From QNZT01 sp964573205 (GTDB taxonomy: Bacteria; Campylobacterota; Campylobacteria; Campylobacterales; QNZT01), in NCBI GenBank assembly GCA_964573205.1, contig CAZNIT010000064.1, positions 1-40,914 on the forward strand: DNA of 40,914 nt, written 5' to 3'. The notes under the pieces are model-generated. The model saw only the letters and a list, made by a program, of their open reading frames with translations, did not search any database and was not told where the DNA came from. Position 1 is the first letter of the stretch. Every line of letters starts with the position of its first letter. Positions 22,392-30,989 of this stretch are shown here, one piece after another. The position numbers and the translations under genes were made by a program.

Positions 22392-23942
22392 GTGAAAAGA
22401 AACGGAAATTTTTATAGCCCCTCTCGCATATGGAGGGTGTTTCTTTTTCTGCTAACGATCTTTTTATTGATCAAAAAGAGAGATCGGTTTCTATTTTTCA
22501 AACCCCTTAGCGCAAAAAAGCTCAAAGAGAATATCGACTATCTTGGAGCAAGCTACATCAAATTGGCACAAGTACTAGCGACAAGAGCGGACTTTTTCTG
22601 CGGGGAGTATTTAGAAGCTCTTAAGAGCATGCATGATGAAATTCCCGCAATGAGCGAAGATGAATTTCGTGAAGTATTTCGAAGATCTTTCAAAAATTCT
22701 CCTTTTGAAAGCTTTGACGAAGTTCCTGTCGCAAGCGCATCTATCGGGCAGGTACACAAAGCCGAACTCAAAGACGGTACGAAAGTCGCCGTAAAACTCA
22801 GACGAAACACGATCAAAAAACAGGTTTGGTCGGATATAAAAATACTCCGCTTTTTTAACCGTCTCTTTCGCCCGCTTTTTTCCTACTATACCAAAAACTC
22901 CGTCGAAGCTGTTATAGAAGAGTTTTCGGCGATGATCTTAACGGAGGTGGATTTTACTAAAGAGTTGGAGAATTTAAAGAAATTTTCCGTCATCTATAAA
23001 AACAGTGACGTAAAATTTCCGATCCCCTTTGAAGAATATTGCGGCGAAGACGCCATCGTTATGAGCTTTGAAGAGGGGTATAGATTCGACGATAGAAAAA
23101 ATCTTGAAAAAGAGGGGATAAAATTCGAAGAGGTGATGGGTAAACTGATACATTTCTATACGGATCAGATGTTGATAGAGGGATATTTTCATGCCGACCC
23201 GCATCCGGGCAATCTTTTAATAGATAAAGAATCAAATCTCATACTTCTTGATTTCGGAATGGTGAAAAAGATCTCAAACCAAACCAGAGTCGCGATCATA
23301 GAGCTTATTAAATCCGCTCATGAGAGAGATTTCGAGCTATTTATCACCGCTTGTAAAAGATTGGGAATTATAGCTCATAACGCACCTGCGGATAAAATGT
23401 CGCAACTGGCGGAAAATATGTTCGAGATTTTCGGCGATGAAAATCTCGACGCCGCATCAATGCAGCAGTTGGCGTTTGAGCTTCTATCCTCTATGAAAGA
23501 TCTTCCCTTCAAACTCCCTCAAGAGGCCATATATATGTTGAGAGTCAGCGCCATTATCGAAGGACTCGGGACTACGTACATAGAAAACTTCAACGGAGTG
23601 AAGGATATATTACCGATTCTTCAACGCTACATACCCAAAGCTCTAGGCTCCAACGATCGAATCGTTAAACTTTTAAAAAATGAAATCACCTCTCTTCCGC
23701 TCACTTTAAGACGAATCAAAAAAGTACTGACGGATCTGAGTGAAAACGCACTATGGGTTCATATGAATCCCGATAGCATAGATCTCTTGGTAGAGAAGCA
23801 AAAAGCTTATTTCAAACATCTAACGAAAGGAGTGCTATTGATCGTTACCGCATTTTTCATTTTGATCGTAAACGGCTCGTTAAAAACCGTATCGATCGTG
23901 CTGTTTTCAATCGGAGTATTATATATACTCTTTTTTTTGTAA
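22392..23942 (+). CDS. ubiB: UbiB/ABC1 (AarF) family atypical kinase
   Basis: The 516-residue protein has the ABC1 kinase plan. The KxGQ motif of the family reads KLAQ at residues 57-60 (Ala for Gly). The Ala-rich nucleotide loop is ASASIGQVHKAEL (residues 114-126), the ATP Lys is in VAVKLRR (Lys135), and the catalytic HADPHPGNLL with DFGMVKK follows. Two C-terminal membrane helices (about 480-516) are typical of UbiB. The start is GTG 22392, 3 bp after the CBS gene. UbiB helps ubiquinone synthesis in other bacteria; Campylobacterota use menaquinone, so another lipid-related role is likely. The symbol reflects family only. Confidence 0.88.
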   Translation: MKRNGNFYSPSRIWRVFLFLLTIFLLIKKRDRFLFFKPLSAKKLKENIDYLGASYIKLAQVLATRADFFCGEYLEALKSMHDEIPAMSEDEFREVFRRSFKNSPFESFDEVPVASASIGQVHKAELKDGTKVAVKLRRNTIKKQVWSDIKILRFFNRLFRPLFSYYTKNSVEAVIEEFSAMILTEVDFTKELENLKKFSVIYKNSDVKFPIPFEEYCGEDAIVMSFEEGYRFDDRKNLEKEGIKFEEVMGKLIHFYTDQMLIEGYFHADPHPGNLLIDKESNLILLDFGMVKKISNQTRVAIIELIKSAHERDFELFITACKRLGIIAHNAPADKMSQLAENMFEIFGDENLDAASMQQLAFELLSSMKDLPFKLPQEAIYMLRVSAIIEGLGTTYIENFNGVKDILPILQRYIPKALGSNDRIVKLLKNEITSLPLTLRRIKKVLTDLSENALWVHMNPDSIDLLVEKQKAYFKHLTKGVLLIVTAFFILIVNGSLKTVSIVLFSIGVLYILFFL

Positions 23943-23967
23943 CGACCAATTTAAAACGATCCCGAAG

Positions 23968-24519
23968 CTATACCAACTTTCTAAGAACCGCCTCTTCATC
24001 TTCATAGTCAAAATGAACGATTCTGCTCTCTTGCAATATCATATCTATAACGGCTCTTGCCTCTTTTCTTGTCGGTTTAGGTAAAAATCGTACGATCTCC
24101 TCCGCACTCTCCAATACATCATAAACCGAGGCGCTAGGGTATTTTCCCATAATAGTCACTCTTGGTACCGAGAATTTCGAAGCCGGTATCAACAGATGAT
24201 TTTTTATCATAAATTTCTCTATCTCAAAACCGCTTTGAAGTGAAGTATATACTACATCACCACCGTTATACGCTACGATCATATCGTCGCTAGCCTCCGC
24301 ACCGCCGCTTTCTATATCTACGCAGTTGCTTTGATTTATACGGGAGGCTCCCTTTTGTACGGCTTCGTTTAAAAGAGCTCTTTTCGCCGCCGCCAAACTC
24401 TCTTTTGAAAGAGAGCCGTACTCGTCAACCTCGACTCCGTCGATCGCGGTAAATCTGTTTTTTTCGCCCGCACCAAGATCTAAAATCGCAATATCCTTTA
24501 CAACGATAAATTTTGCCAT
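23968..24519 (-). CDS. Hypothetical protein, unrecognised family
   Basis: I do not recognise this 183-residue protein. It has no signal peptide or membrane span. It is acidic in the first 100 residues with one Cys (SNCVDIESGG) and a glycine-bearing turn MIVAYNGGDVVYT, then a helical C-terminal part rich in Glu and Arg. ATG 24519 has a strong GGAGGAGAG site, which supports it as a real gene. It lies 50 bp behind the carbamoyltransferase on the same strand and is convergent with ubiB, so it may be the last gene of the cys operon. Confidence 0.75.
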   Translation of the reverse strand: MAKFIVVKDIAILDLGAGEKNRFTAIDGVEVDEYGSLSKESLAAAKRALLNEAVQKGASRINQSNCVDIESGGAEASDDMIVAYNGGDVVYTSLQSGFEIEKFMIKNHLLIPASKFSVPRVTIMGKYPSASVYDVLESAEEIVRFLPKPTRKEARAVIDMILQESRIVHFDYEDEEAVLRKLV

Positions 24520-24569
24520 CTCTCTCCTCCATGGATAGATATTTAGTAAAAATAGTTTGATTTATTATA

Positions 24570-26408
24570 TCATCTTTGAACAAAAATAGTATCTAAGATC
24601 ATAAAGTCAAGATTTGTATCCAAAAAGTCGATAACGGCATCTTCGGGAGTTAAAACCATCGTTCTGCCATGTTTGTTGAAAGAGGTATTAATAATAACGC
24701 CGAATCCCGTAAGCCTCTTCACCTCTTTTATCAAAGCGTAGTAGTTCGGATTATCCTCTTTTTGAACAAATTGCGCTCTGGCGCTAAGATCTATATGGAC
24801 GGCTCCCGGTATCTTATCTTTAAACTCCTCTTTCAACTTAAAAGCTATCGTCATATGTTTGTTATCATAGCTTTTCTTAAAAAGTCTGTCTCTCTCCTCC
24901 TTCAAAATAGAGGGACAAAAAGGTTGAAAAAGCGGTCTTTTTTTTATATTTTCGTTTATATGTTTTTGAATTTTCGTATCCCTGACATCGGCAATTATGC
25001 TTCTGTTTCCAAGCGCTCTTGGCCCAAACTCGGCTCTGTTTTGAAATATCGCTCCGATTTTGCCATCAACAAGCATTTCAGCCGCCTTTATGTAAGCTTT
25101 TTCTCCAAGATCTTCATATTTGAGATCTTTTTTTTCAAGAGCGTTTATAATCTCCTCTTTTTCATAAGAAGAGCCGAAATAAGGCATATAAGGAAAAACG
25201 AACGATCCTTTCAGATCGGGACGGAGCGAAAGATACTTCATCGCGGCCGCTCCTTGTGCCACACCCTCGTCGCCCATAGCCGGAGTTATAAAGATATTTT
25301 CAAACAGATTTTCGAAAATCTTCATATTTAAAATGACATTCGCACTTACACCGCCGCTTAAGATCAAACAAGGAGAGTCAAAGCTCTTTTTTACCTCTTT
25401 TAAGTAAGAGAGTACGATATCTTCACAAAATCTTTGAACGCTTGCGGCTATATCCTCTTTTTTCACCTTTTCAAATAGAGTATCAAGATAACTTCGATCG
25501 AAGATCCGGTTTAGAATTTCGGGTTCGATTTTCAAAGAGATACTCTTTTTATCGATCGTTATTGATCGTGAAAGATCTCTGAAAAAGTAGTTGTTCTCAT
25601 CTCCAAAAGCGGCTAAAGCTTCGACTTTTCCTTCGTCGGCATTGGGCGTAAATCCCAAAAGATACGTAAAAATCGAATAAATGTTTCCCAAAGAGGCGTA
25701 GCCGTTATCGGCAAAATCGTACGATTTCATATTTTCAACAAAAATATTTTCACTTCCGGCTATAGGAGTGAACTTTCCCTCTTTTACCAAGTAAAGTTTT
25801 GAAAAATAGCCGTCTCCCTCCCCGTCAAGAGTCAATACCAAAGCCTCTTTAAATCCGCTTGAATAATATGCGCAATAGGCATGAGAGAGATGATGTTCGT
25901 AAAATTCCAGATCGATTTCGGCATTTGAAAAGATCTGCTTCAGATGCGCTTTTACCAGATCTTTTAACGCAATCTTTTCACCCGAAAACTGATCAAAAAG
26001 ATAGTTGAGTCCTTTCGTATTAAAAAGAAAATATTTTAGAGCTTTTAATTTAGAGCTTTTTAGCTCCTCTTTTTTTCTTTCGAAATCTTTTATAAAAAGA
26101 GACTCCTTTTTACCTCTTAAAATCTCTCTTAAAAGTTTACTCATTTTATAGGAGCGACGATTAAAAAGTCTGTTCTCAAATGCCTTTGTAGCGACACCCA
26201 CATGAAGTTTTTTTACATTTTCGGGATCGATCTTTTTATATCGTATCATCTCCTCAAGAGCATCAATCGGAAATATCGAGTCATGTTTTATACGGGTTAC
26301 GCGCTCTTGCGAAAGCGCGTAGAAATCATCTTCGAAGATAGAAAATACACTCGTATCATGACCTCCGAAAAAATTGAATCCGATTACCAGTTCGTTTTGA
26401 TCATCCAA
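24570..26408 (-). CDS. NodU/CmcH-type carbamoyltransferase
   Basis: The 612-residue protein has the two domains of the family. The N-terminal Kae1-like domain shows GGHDTS (15-20), the metal motif EHHLSHAYCA (171-180) and LTLDGEGDGY (193-201), then LSGGVSANV. The C-terminal YrdC-like part starts near EFGPRALGNRSI and runs to TSFNKHGRTMVLTP. Members transfer carbamoyl from carbamoyl phosphate to hydroxyl groups of sugars, Nod factors or antibiotics. The start is TTG 26408: AAGGAG lies 5 bp upstream and no in-frame ATG is close. It is 39 bp behind sir on the same strand. Its acceptor is unknown and no glycan or antibiotic cluster surrounds it. Confidence 0.9.
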   Translation of the reverse strand: MDDQNELVIGFNFFGGHDTSVFSIFEDDFYALSQERVTRIKHDSIFPIDALEEMIRYKKIDPENVKKLHVGVATKAFENRLFNRRSYKMSKLLREILRGKKESLFIKDFERKKEELKSSKLKALKYFLFNTKGLNYLFDQFSGEKIALKDLVKAHLKQIFSNAEIDLEFYEHHLSHAYCAYYSSGFKEALVLTLDGEGDGYFSKLYLVKEGKFTPIAGSENIFVENMKSYDFADNGYASLGNIYSIFTYLLGFTPNADEGKVEALAAFGDENNYFFRDLSRSITIDKKSISLKIEPEILNRIFDRSYLDTLFEKVKKEDIAASVQRFCEDIVLSYLKEVKKSFDSPCLILSGGVSANVILNMKIFENLFENIFITPAMGDEGVAQGAAAMKYLSLRPDLKGSFVFPYMPYFGSSYEKEEIINALEKKDLKYEDLGEKAYIKAAEMLVDGKIGAIFQNRAEFGPRALGNRSIIADVRDTKIQKHINENIKKRPLFQPFCPSILKEERDRLFKKSYDNKHMTIAFKLKEEFKDKIPGAVHIDLSARAQFVQKEDNPNYYALIKEVKRLTGFGVIINTSFNKHGRTMVLTPEDAVIDFLDTNLDFMILDTIFVQR

Positions 26409-26447
26409 GATAGCTCCTTTTGAATTAGAGCATCAAGAGATGCTCGT

Positions 26448-28643
26448 TTACGACTTCGGCATCCGGAACTTTTGCGTTACAAGTTCCCCTTCATCGTTAA
26501 AATTGAGATAATACAAAAGATCTTTTTTAACGCTCAATCCGCATAAATATCTAAGTGCTAGATTCGCCTGAAGCGAAGCCGTGTGCATAACGATAGGAGC
26601 GGCGATGCCGGCCGGTTTTTTGTCGGTGATTTTGAAACTCTCAAAACCGCTCTTTTCGAAAAAACAAACCTGTGCGTTAAAAGCTTCGACAGAACCGTAA
26701 ATCCAAGGCGTTCGAACCTCTTTCGCATAATCGTCAATCTTCTTTCTCGAAGGTAGGTTGTCGGTTGCGTCTATGATAAGATCGACACTAATTCCCTTTT
26801 TTTTAAATTCGTCAAAATCGCAGTTATGAGAAAACGCCTTTACATAAGGAGACCTATCTTCCAAAAGTTTCGCCAATACTTGAGCTTTGGGACGGTTTTC
26901 ATCCTCGAGCTTGAAAGCTATTTGTCTGTGGATATTGTGAATGCTCACTTCATCGAAATCCACCAAATGAACCTCTCCTATTCCGCTCGCTCCAAGAGAT
27001 ATGCCCAACGAACTTCCAAGCCCGCCGCAACCGATAATAGCGATCTTTTTATTTTGAAGCATATCTTGGGTTTTCTCACCCCATAGTTGTATCTGTCTGT
27101 TAAAATACTCATGCATAGTGGATGCTCCGTAAGTTGATATGAGATAATGATTGAAGTCATTATATCCGCTTTTATTTGATAAATACTCTTTAAATATCCT
27201 CTCTAACAAAAATTCCACTTCGTCAGCCGCCACTTTTATCCCCGTTTTTATTGCGAAACTTCTCTTTTCGCCGTCCATCTTCGCGCCGACATATAGCAAA
27301 AATCCCTCTACACTCTTTTCGTTTCTCTTCACTTTAACTCCGATAAAACCGAGATCGGCGGTGTGGGCATGCGCGCACGAATTTCTGCATCCGTTGAACG
27401 AAAGCGATACCTTTTGAAAATCGGGAAATTTCTTCTCAAGATATTTCGTTACTCTCTTTTGCAGATCTTTGGTTTCAGTCACTGCAAATTTACAATATTT
27501 CAGTCCCGTACAAGCTGAATTTTTCACTCTAAAAGGGGACGAATCGGCATAGAAAGAGTTTTTTTTCATCTCTTTTATCAAATCCTCGCATCTGTTTTTG
27601 CGAACGTTCAAGATAATGAAATTTTGTGACGAGGTGAAAGCGATCTTTTTTATCTCGTACTTTTTCATAGCATCGTAAAGAGTTTTTAATCCAGAATCCT
27701 TCAACACACCGGCATCGGTACTAAATCCCAAATGAAAAAAACCTTTTTTTACGCTCTTGATTTTTCCAAGATGTTCTCTTTTTAAGTACGGTTTTGTCTT
27801 CACCTCTTTTAATTTTATAAATCTGAATCCGAGAGATTTTTCAAGCCGTTTTACAAACTCTTCAAAACCCATCTCTTCGATCATATGTCCTAGTCTGGCT
27901 CTTGTCCTGTTTTTTCTGTTGCCGCAGTCGTCGTAAAGCTTTACTATGCTTTGCGTGACTTTCAATACATTCTCTTTTTCGATAAAACCCAACTGTTTGG
28001 CAAAGGCTTTATTGCTTCCCAATCCTCCGCCCACACTAACCAAATAACGAATTTTTCCGTTGTTTGATCGTGCTTTGAAGCTTAAATCTTGGATTTCGCA
28101 AAGAACACACTCTTTTTTACATCCGCAAAGCCCTATTTTAAATTTTCTGGGTAAATTTAAAAACTCTTCGTGTTCGACAAAAAAATTATTCAGTTCTTCG
28201 TGCAAGAGAGAAGTATCCGTCACCTCATCCGAAATTTTACCGCTTAGAGGGCAAGAGACGATATTTCTCGCACAATCTCCCGAAGCCATTTTCGTCGTCA
28301 AATTTACGCAATTGAGCATATCAAAGATCTCGGGCAAGTTCTTTATCTCTATATAGTGAAATTGAATATCCTGTCTTACGGTTATATCGGCGGTACCTCT
28401 TGCGAAATCCGAGGAAATTTTCAAGAGAACTTTTAACTGTTTTTTATTCAATCTCCCGTTCAAGATCTTGACTCTTAACATATAAAAACTCTTTTTATCG
28501 TCGTTGGATCTTTTAGAGTGAGGATAAAGGCCGTACAATTTCATCCGCTTCAACATCGTTTCGTCAACGATAGTTTCACCGCTTTTTGCGTATCTTTTTA
28601 TATCGTCCAACACTTCAAACGTCTCTTCTGTCTCATTTTTCAT
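26448..28643 (-). CDS. Siroheme sulfite (nitrite) reductase fused to a ThiF/MoeB domain
   Basis: The 731-residue protein is a fusion. Residues about 1-485 are a ferredoxin-type siroheme reductase: RQDIQFHYI, RARLGHMIEEMG, and the cluster ligands Cys378-x5-Cys384 and Cys419-x3-Cys423. Residues about 505-731 are an E1-like adenylating domain with IIGCGGLGSSLG (536-547), VDFDEVSIHNIHRQ (561-574) and DATDN (626-630); the CxxC zinc pairs of ThiF are absent. The cys context favours sulfite over nitrite. The first half also holds a Cys-rich stretch (GLCGCKKECVLC, 171-182) where relatives have one CPDNC-like site. Inferred role: sulfide made here is passed to a carrier protein that the E1 domain adenylates. 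It lies 10 bp after cysN. Confidence 0.9.
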   Translation of the reverse strand: MKNETEETFEVLDDIKRYAKSGETIVDETMLKRMKLYGLYPHSKRSNDDKKSFYMLRVKILNGRLNKKQLKVLLKISSDFARGTADITVRQDIQFHYIEIKNLPEIFDMLNCVNLTTKMASGDCARNIVSCPLSGKISDEVTDTSLLHEELNNFFVEHEEFLNLPRKFKIGLCGCKKECVLCEIQDLSFKARSNNGKIRYLVSVGGGLGSNKAFAKQLGFIEKENVLKVTQSIVKLYDDCGNRKNRTRARLGHMIEEMGFEEFVKRLEKSLGFRFIKLKEVKTKPYLKREHLGKIKSVKKGFFHLGFSTDAGVLKDSGLKTLYDAMKKYEIKKIAFTSSQNFIILNVRKNRCEDLIKEMKKNSFYADSSPFRVKNSACTGLKYCKFAVTETKDLQKRVTKYLEKKFPDFQKVSLSFNGCRNSCAHAHTADLGFIGVKVKRNEKSVEGFLLYVGAKMDGEKRSFAIKTGIKVAADEVEFLLERIFKEYLSNKSGYNDFNHYLISTYGASTMHEYFNRQIQLWGEKTQDMLQNKKIAIIGCGGLGSSLGISLGASGIGEVHLVDFDEVSIHNIHRQIAFKLEDENRPKAQVLAKLLEDRSPYVKAFSHNCDFDEFKKKGISVDLIIDATDNLPSRKKIDDYAKEVRTPWIYGSVEAFNAQVCFFEKSGFESFKITDKKPAGIAAPIVMHTASLQANLALRYLCGLSVKKDLLYYLNFNDEGELVTQKFRMPKS

Positions 28644-28653
28644 AATATAAATC

Positions 28654-30078
28654 CTATATGGAATAATCTTGATTTTTTGTTATATCTTTGGCTTCCCAAT
28701 GAGGAAAATGTTTTCTAACCAGCGCATTTAACTCCATTTCGAAGTCACCGTACGTGTTCGTTTTTTGAGATTCGGACTCTTTGACAATCATACCGGCACC
28801 CACGGTATCGTTAGAAATTCTGTCGATGACGATAAAACTTCCGGTATATCTGTTTTTTCGGTAGGCGTCGGCGGCGATTTTCGAATTCAAATCCAGTCTC
28901 GCATATCCTATTTCGTTTAACTCCAATCTATTTGCGCTATGTTCCAAAAGAGTATTCACATCTTTTTTAAAATAGATTCGATCAAACGCTCCGCCCGTTA
29001 TACTCGAGCCTCTTTTTATATAGTAATTCTTATTCAAAAGAAGCGGTTCTTCACTCATCCAAACTATATGAACATCCCAACTTTTTCCCACAAACGGCAA
29101 ATCGTCGCTCTTTACGATCATATCGCCGCGACCGACATCTATTTCATCTTCAAGCAAAAGAGTCACGGCTTCACCCACTACCGCCTCTTTTTGATCATGG
29201 TCGTCGTACGTTACGATCGATTTTATCTTCGTACCCTTCTTGGAGGGAAGGATCGTAACTTTATCACCTTTTTGTATAACTCCCGATGCGATATTTCCGC
29301 AGAACCCTCTAAAATCATGATCGGGTCTGTTGACATATTGGACGTTAAATCTGAATTCATCGTAATTTGAAGTATCGAGAATCTCTATACTCTCAAGAGT
29401 ATCCATCAAAGTTTTACCTTCGTACCACTTTAAACGATCGCTTTTATTCACTACATTGTCGCCTTCAATAGCGGAAAGAGGGATGAATCTTATATCTTTT
29501 AGGTCAAGTTCTTTTGCGAAATTTAGATAATCCTCCTTAATCCTTTCAAATTGACGTTCACTATAATCGACCAGATCCATTTTATTCACCGCCACCAAAA
29601 CATGTTTGATACCAAGCAAAGAGACTATAAAACTGTGCCTTCTAGTTTGTGTTAAAACCCCTTTTGAGGCATCAATAAGAATTACGGCAAGATCGGCGGT
29701 ACTAGCGCCTGTGGCCATATTTCTGGTATATTGCTCATGACCCGGCGTATCGGCTATTATGAATTTTCTCTTATCGGTCGAAAAATATCTATAAGCGACA
29801 TCGATCGTAATTCCCTGTTCTCTTTCGCTTTGAAGCCCGTCAACCAAAAGTGCCAAATCGATTCTATCTCCTGCGGATCCCACTTTCTTGCTATCTTTCG
29901 TAACGGATCTCAACTGATCTTCATATATCATTTTGCTATCATGAAGAAGTCTGCCAATAAGCGTACTTTTTCCGTCATCGACGCTCCCGCAGGTTATAAA
30001 TCGCAACATATCTTTATTTTCATGCTTTTTTAAATATGCCTCTATATCTTCAGCGATCAAATTATCTTGATGTGCCAT
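28654..30078 (-). CDS. cysN: Sulfate adenylyltransferase subunit 1 (GTPase)
   Basis: CysN couples GTP hydrolysis to the CysD-catalysed formation of APS from sulfate and ATP. The GTPase box GSVDDGKSTLIGRL, IIADTPGHEQYTRNMATG, and VAVNKMDLVDY are visible, followed by EF-Tu-like beta domains. The 474-residue length shows that no APS kinase domain is fused, matching an APS reductase pathway. Its ATG overlaps the cysD stop by one base (TAATG), so translation is coupled. Confidence 0.96.
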   Translation of the reverse strand: MAHQDNLIAEDIEAYLKKHENKDMLRFITCGSVDDGKSTLIGRLLHDSKMIYEDQLRSVTKDSKKVGSAGDRIDLALLVDGLQSEREQGITIDVAYRYFSTDKRKFIIADTPGHEQYTRNMATGASTADLAVILIDASKGVLTQTRRHSFIVSLLGIKHVLVAVNKMDLVDYSERQFERIKEDYLNFAKELDLKDIRFIPLSAIEGDNVVNKSDRLKWYEGKTLMDTLESIEILDTSNYDEFRFNVQYVNRPDHDFRGFCGNIASGVIQKGDKVTILPSKKGTKIKSIVTYDDHDQKEAVVGEAVTLLLEDEIDVGRGDMIVKSDDLPFVGKSWDVHIVWMSEEPLLLNKNYYIKRGSSITGGAFDRIYFKKDVNTLLEHSANRLELNEIGYARLDLNSKIAADAYRKNRYTGSFIVIDRISNDTVGAGMIVKESESQKTNTYGDFEMELNALVRKHFPHWEAKDITKNQDYSI

Positions 30079-30989
30079 TAAAAATATCCCTCCATTTTCT
30101 TTTTCTCCATAGAACCGCTTTGGTCGCTATCTATCACTCTTCCCTCCCTCTCGCTGGTTTTGGCTAAAAGCATCTCGCCGATTATAAGAGGTAAAGTATC
30201 GGCATCGGACTCTACCGCCCCCGTAAGGGGATAACATCCAAGAGTCCTAAATCTTACGTTTTTATACTCGGCATTTTCAACATACTTTTTGGGCATCCTC
30301 TCATCATCGACCATGATTAAAACACCGTCGATTTCAGTAACCAATCTTTTTTCCGCAAAGTAAAGAGGTACGATCTCTATATTTTCAAGATAGATATATT
30401 GCCATATATCAAGCTCGGTCCAGTTCGAGAGCGGAAAAACCCTTATGCTTTCGTTTTTTTCAATATTGCAGTTATAGATATTCCAAAGTTCCGGTCTTTG
30501 ATTTTTCGGATCCCATCTGTGATTTTGATCCCGAAACGAATATATTCTCTCTTTCGCCCTACTTTTCTCTTCATCTCTTCTGGCGCCGCCGAAAACCGCA
30601 TCGAATTTATATTCGTTCAATACCTGCTTCAAACCTTCGGTTTTAAAAAGATCCGTATGGACTTTACTTCCGTGAGTAAAAGGATTTATACCGTTTTGTT
30701 GAGCCTCTTTATTTATATGAACCAAAAGATCAAGCCCCAACTCTTTCACCTTTTTATCTCTAAACTCTATCATCTGCTTGAATTTCCAAGTCGTATCGAC
30801 ATGAACCAACACAAACGGAGGTTTTGCAGGATAAAAAGCTTTTAATGCGAGATGAAGCATAACAGACGAATCTTTCCCGATCGAATATAGCATCGCGGGA
30901 TTGTCAAACTCAGCCACCACTTCACGCATAATGTGAATCGATTCGGCTTCAAGCTTTTTAAGATGAGTCAACCTCTTTTTAGTTATCAT
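30078..30989 (-). CDS. cysD: Sulfate adenylyltransferase subunit 2
   Basis: The 303-residue PP-loop enzyme adenylates sulfate; it shows AMLYSIGKDSSVMLHLALKAF and GGARRDEEKSRAKER, with FPLSNWTELDIWQYI near the middle and a C-terminal EGREGRVIDSDQSGSMEKKKMEGYF-type tail of which the last residues match the family end. I choose ATG 30989, which follows AAAGGAGAGGG, over a longer frame starting at 31025. The ATG overlaps the cysH stop by 4 bp (ATGA). Confidence 0.95.
   Translation of the reverse strand: MITKKRLTHLKKLEAESIHIMREVVAEFDNPAMLYSIGKDSSVMLHLALKAFYPAKPPFVLVHVDTTWKFKQMIEFRDKKVKELGLDLLVHINKEAQQNGINPFTHGSKVHTDLFKTEGLKQVLNEYKFDAVFGGARRDEEKSRAKERIYSFRDQNHRWDPKNQRPELWNIYNCNIEKNESIRVFPLSNWTELDIWQYIYLENIEIVPLYFAEKRLVTEIDGVLIMVDDERMPKKYVENAEYKNVRFRTLGCYPLTGAVESDADTLPLIIGEMLLAKTSEREGRVIDSDQSGSMEKKKMEGYF

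Noticed and set aside
26448..28643. Nitrite reductase role
   Set aside because: The fold allows it, but the operon is sulfate assimilation throughout, so sulfite is the more likely substrate.
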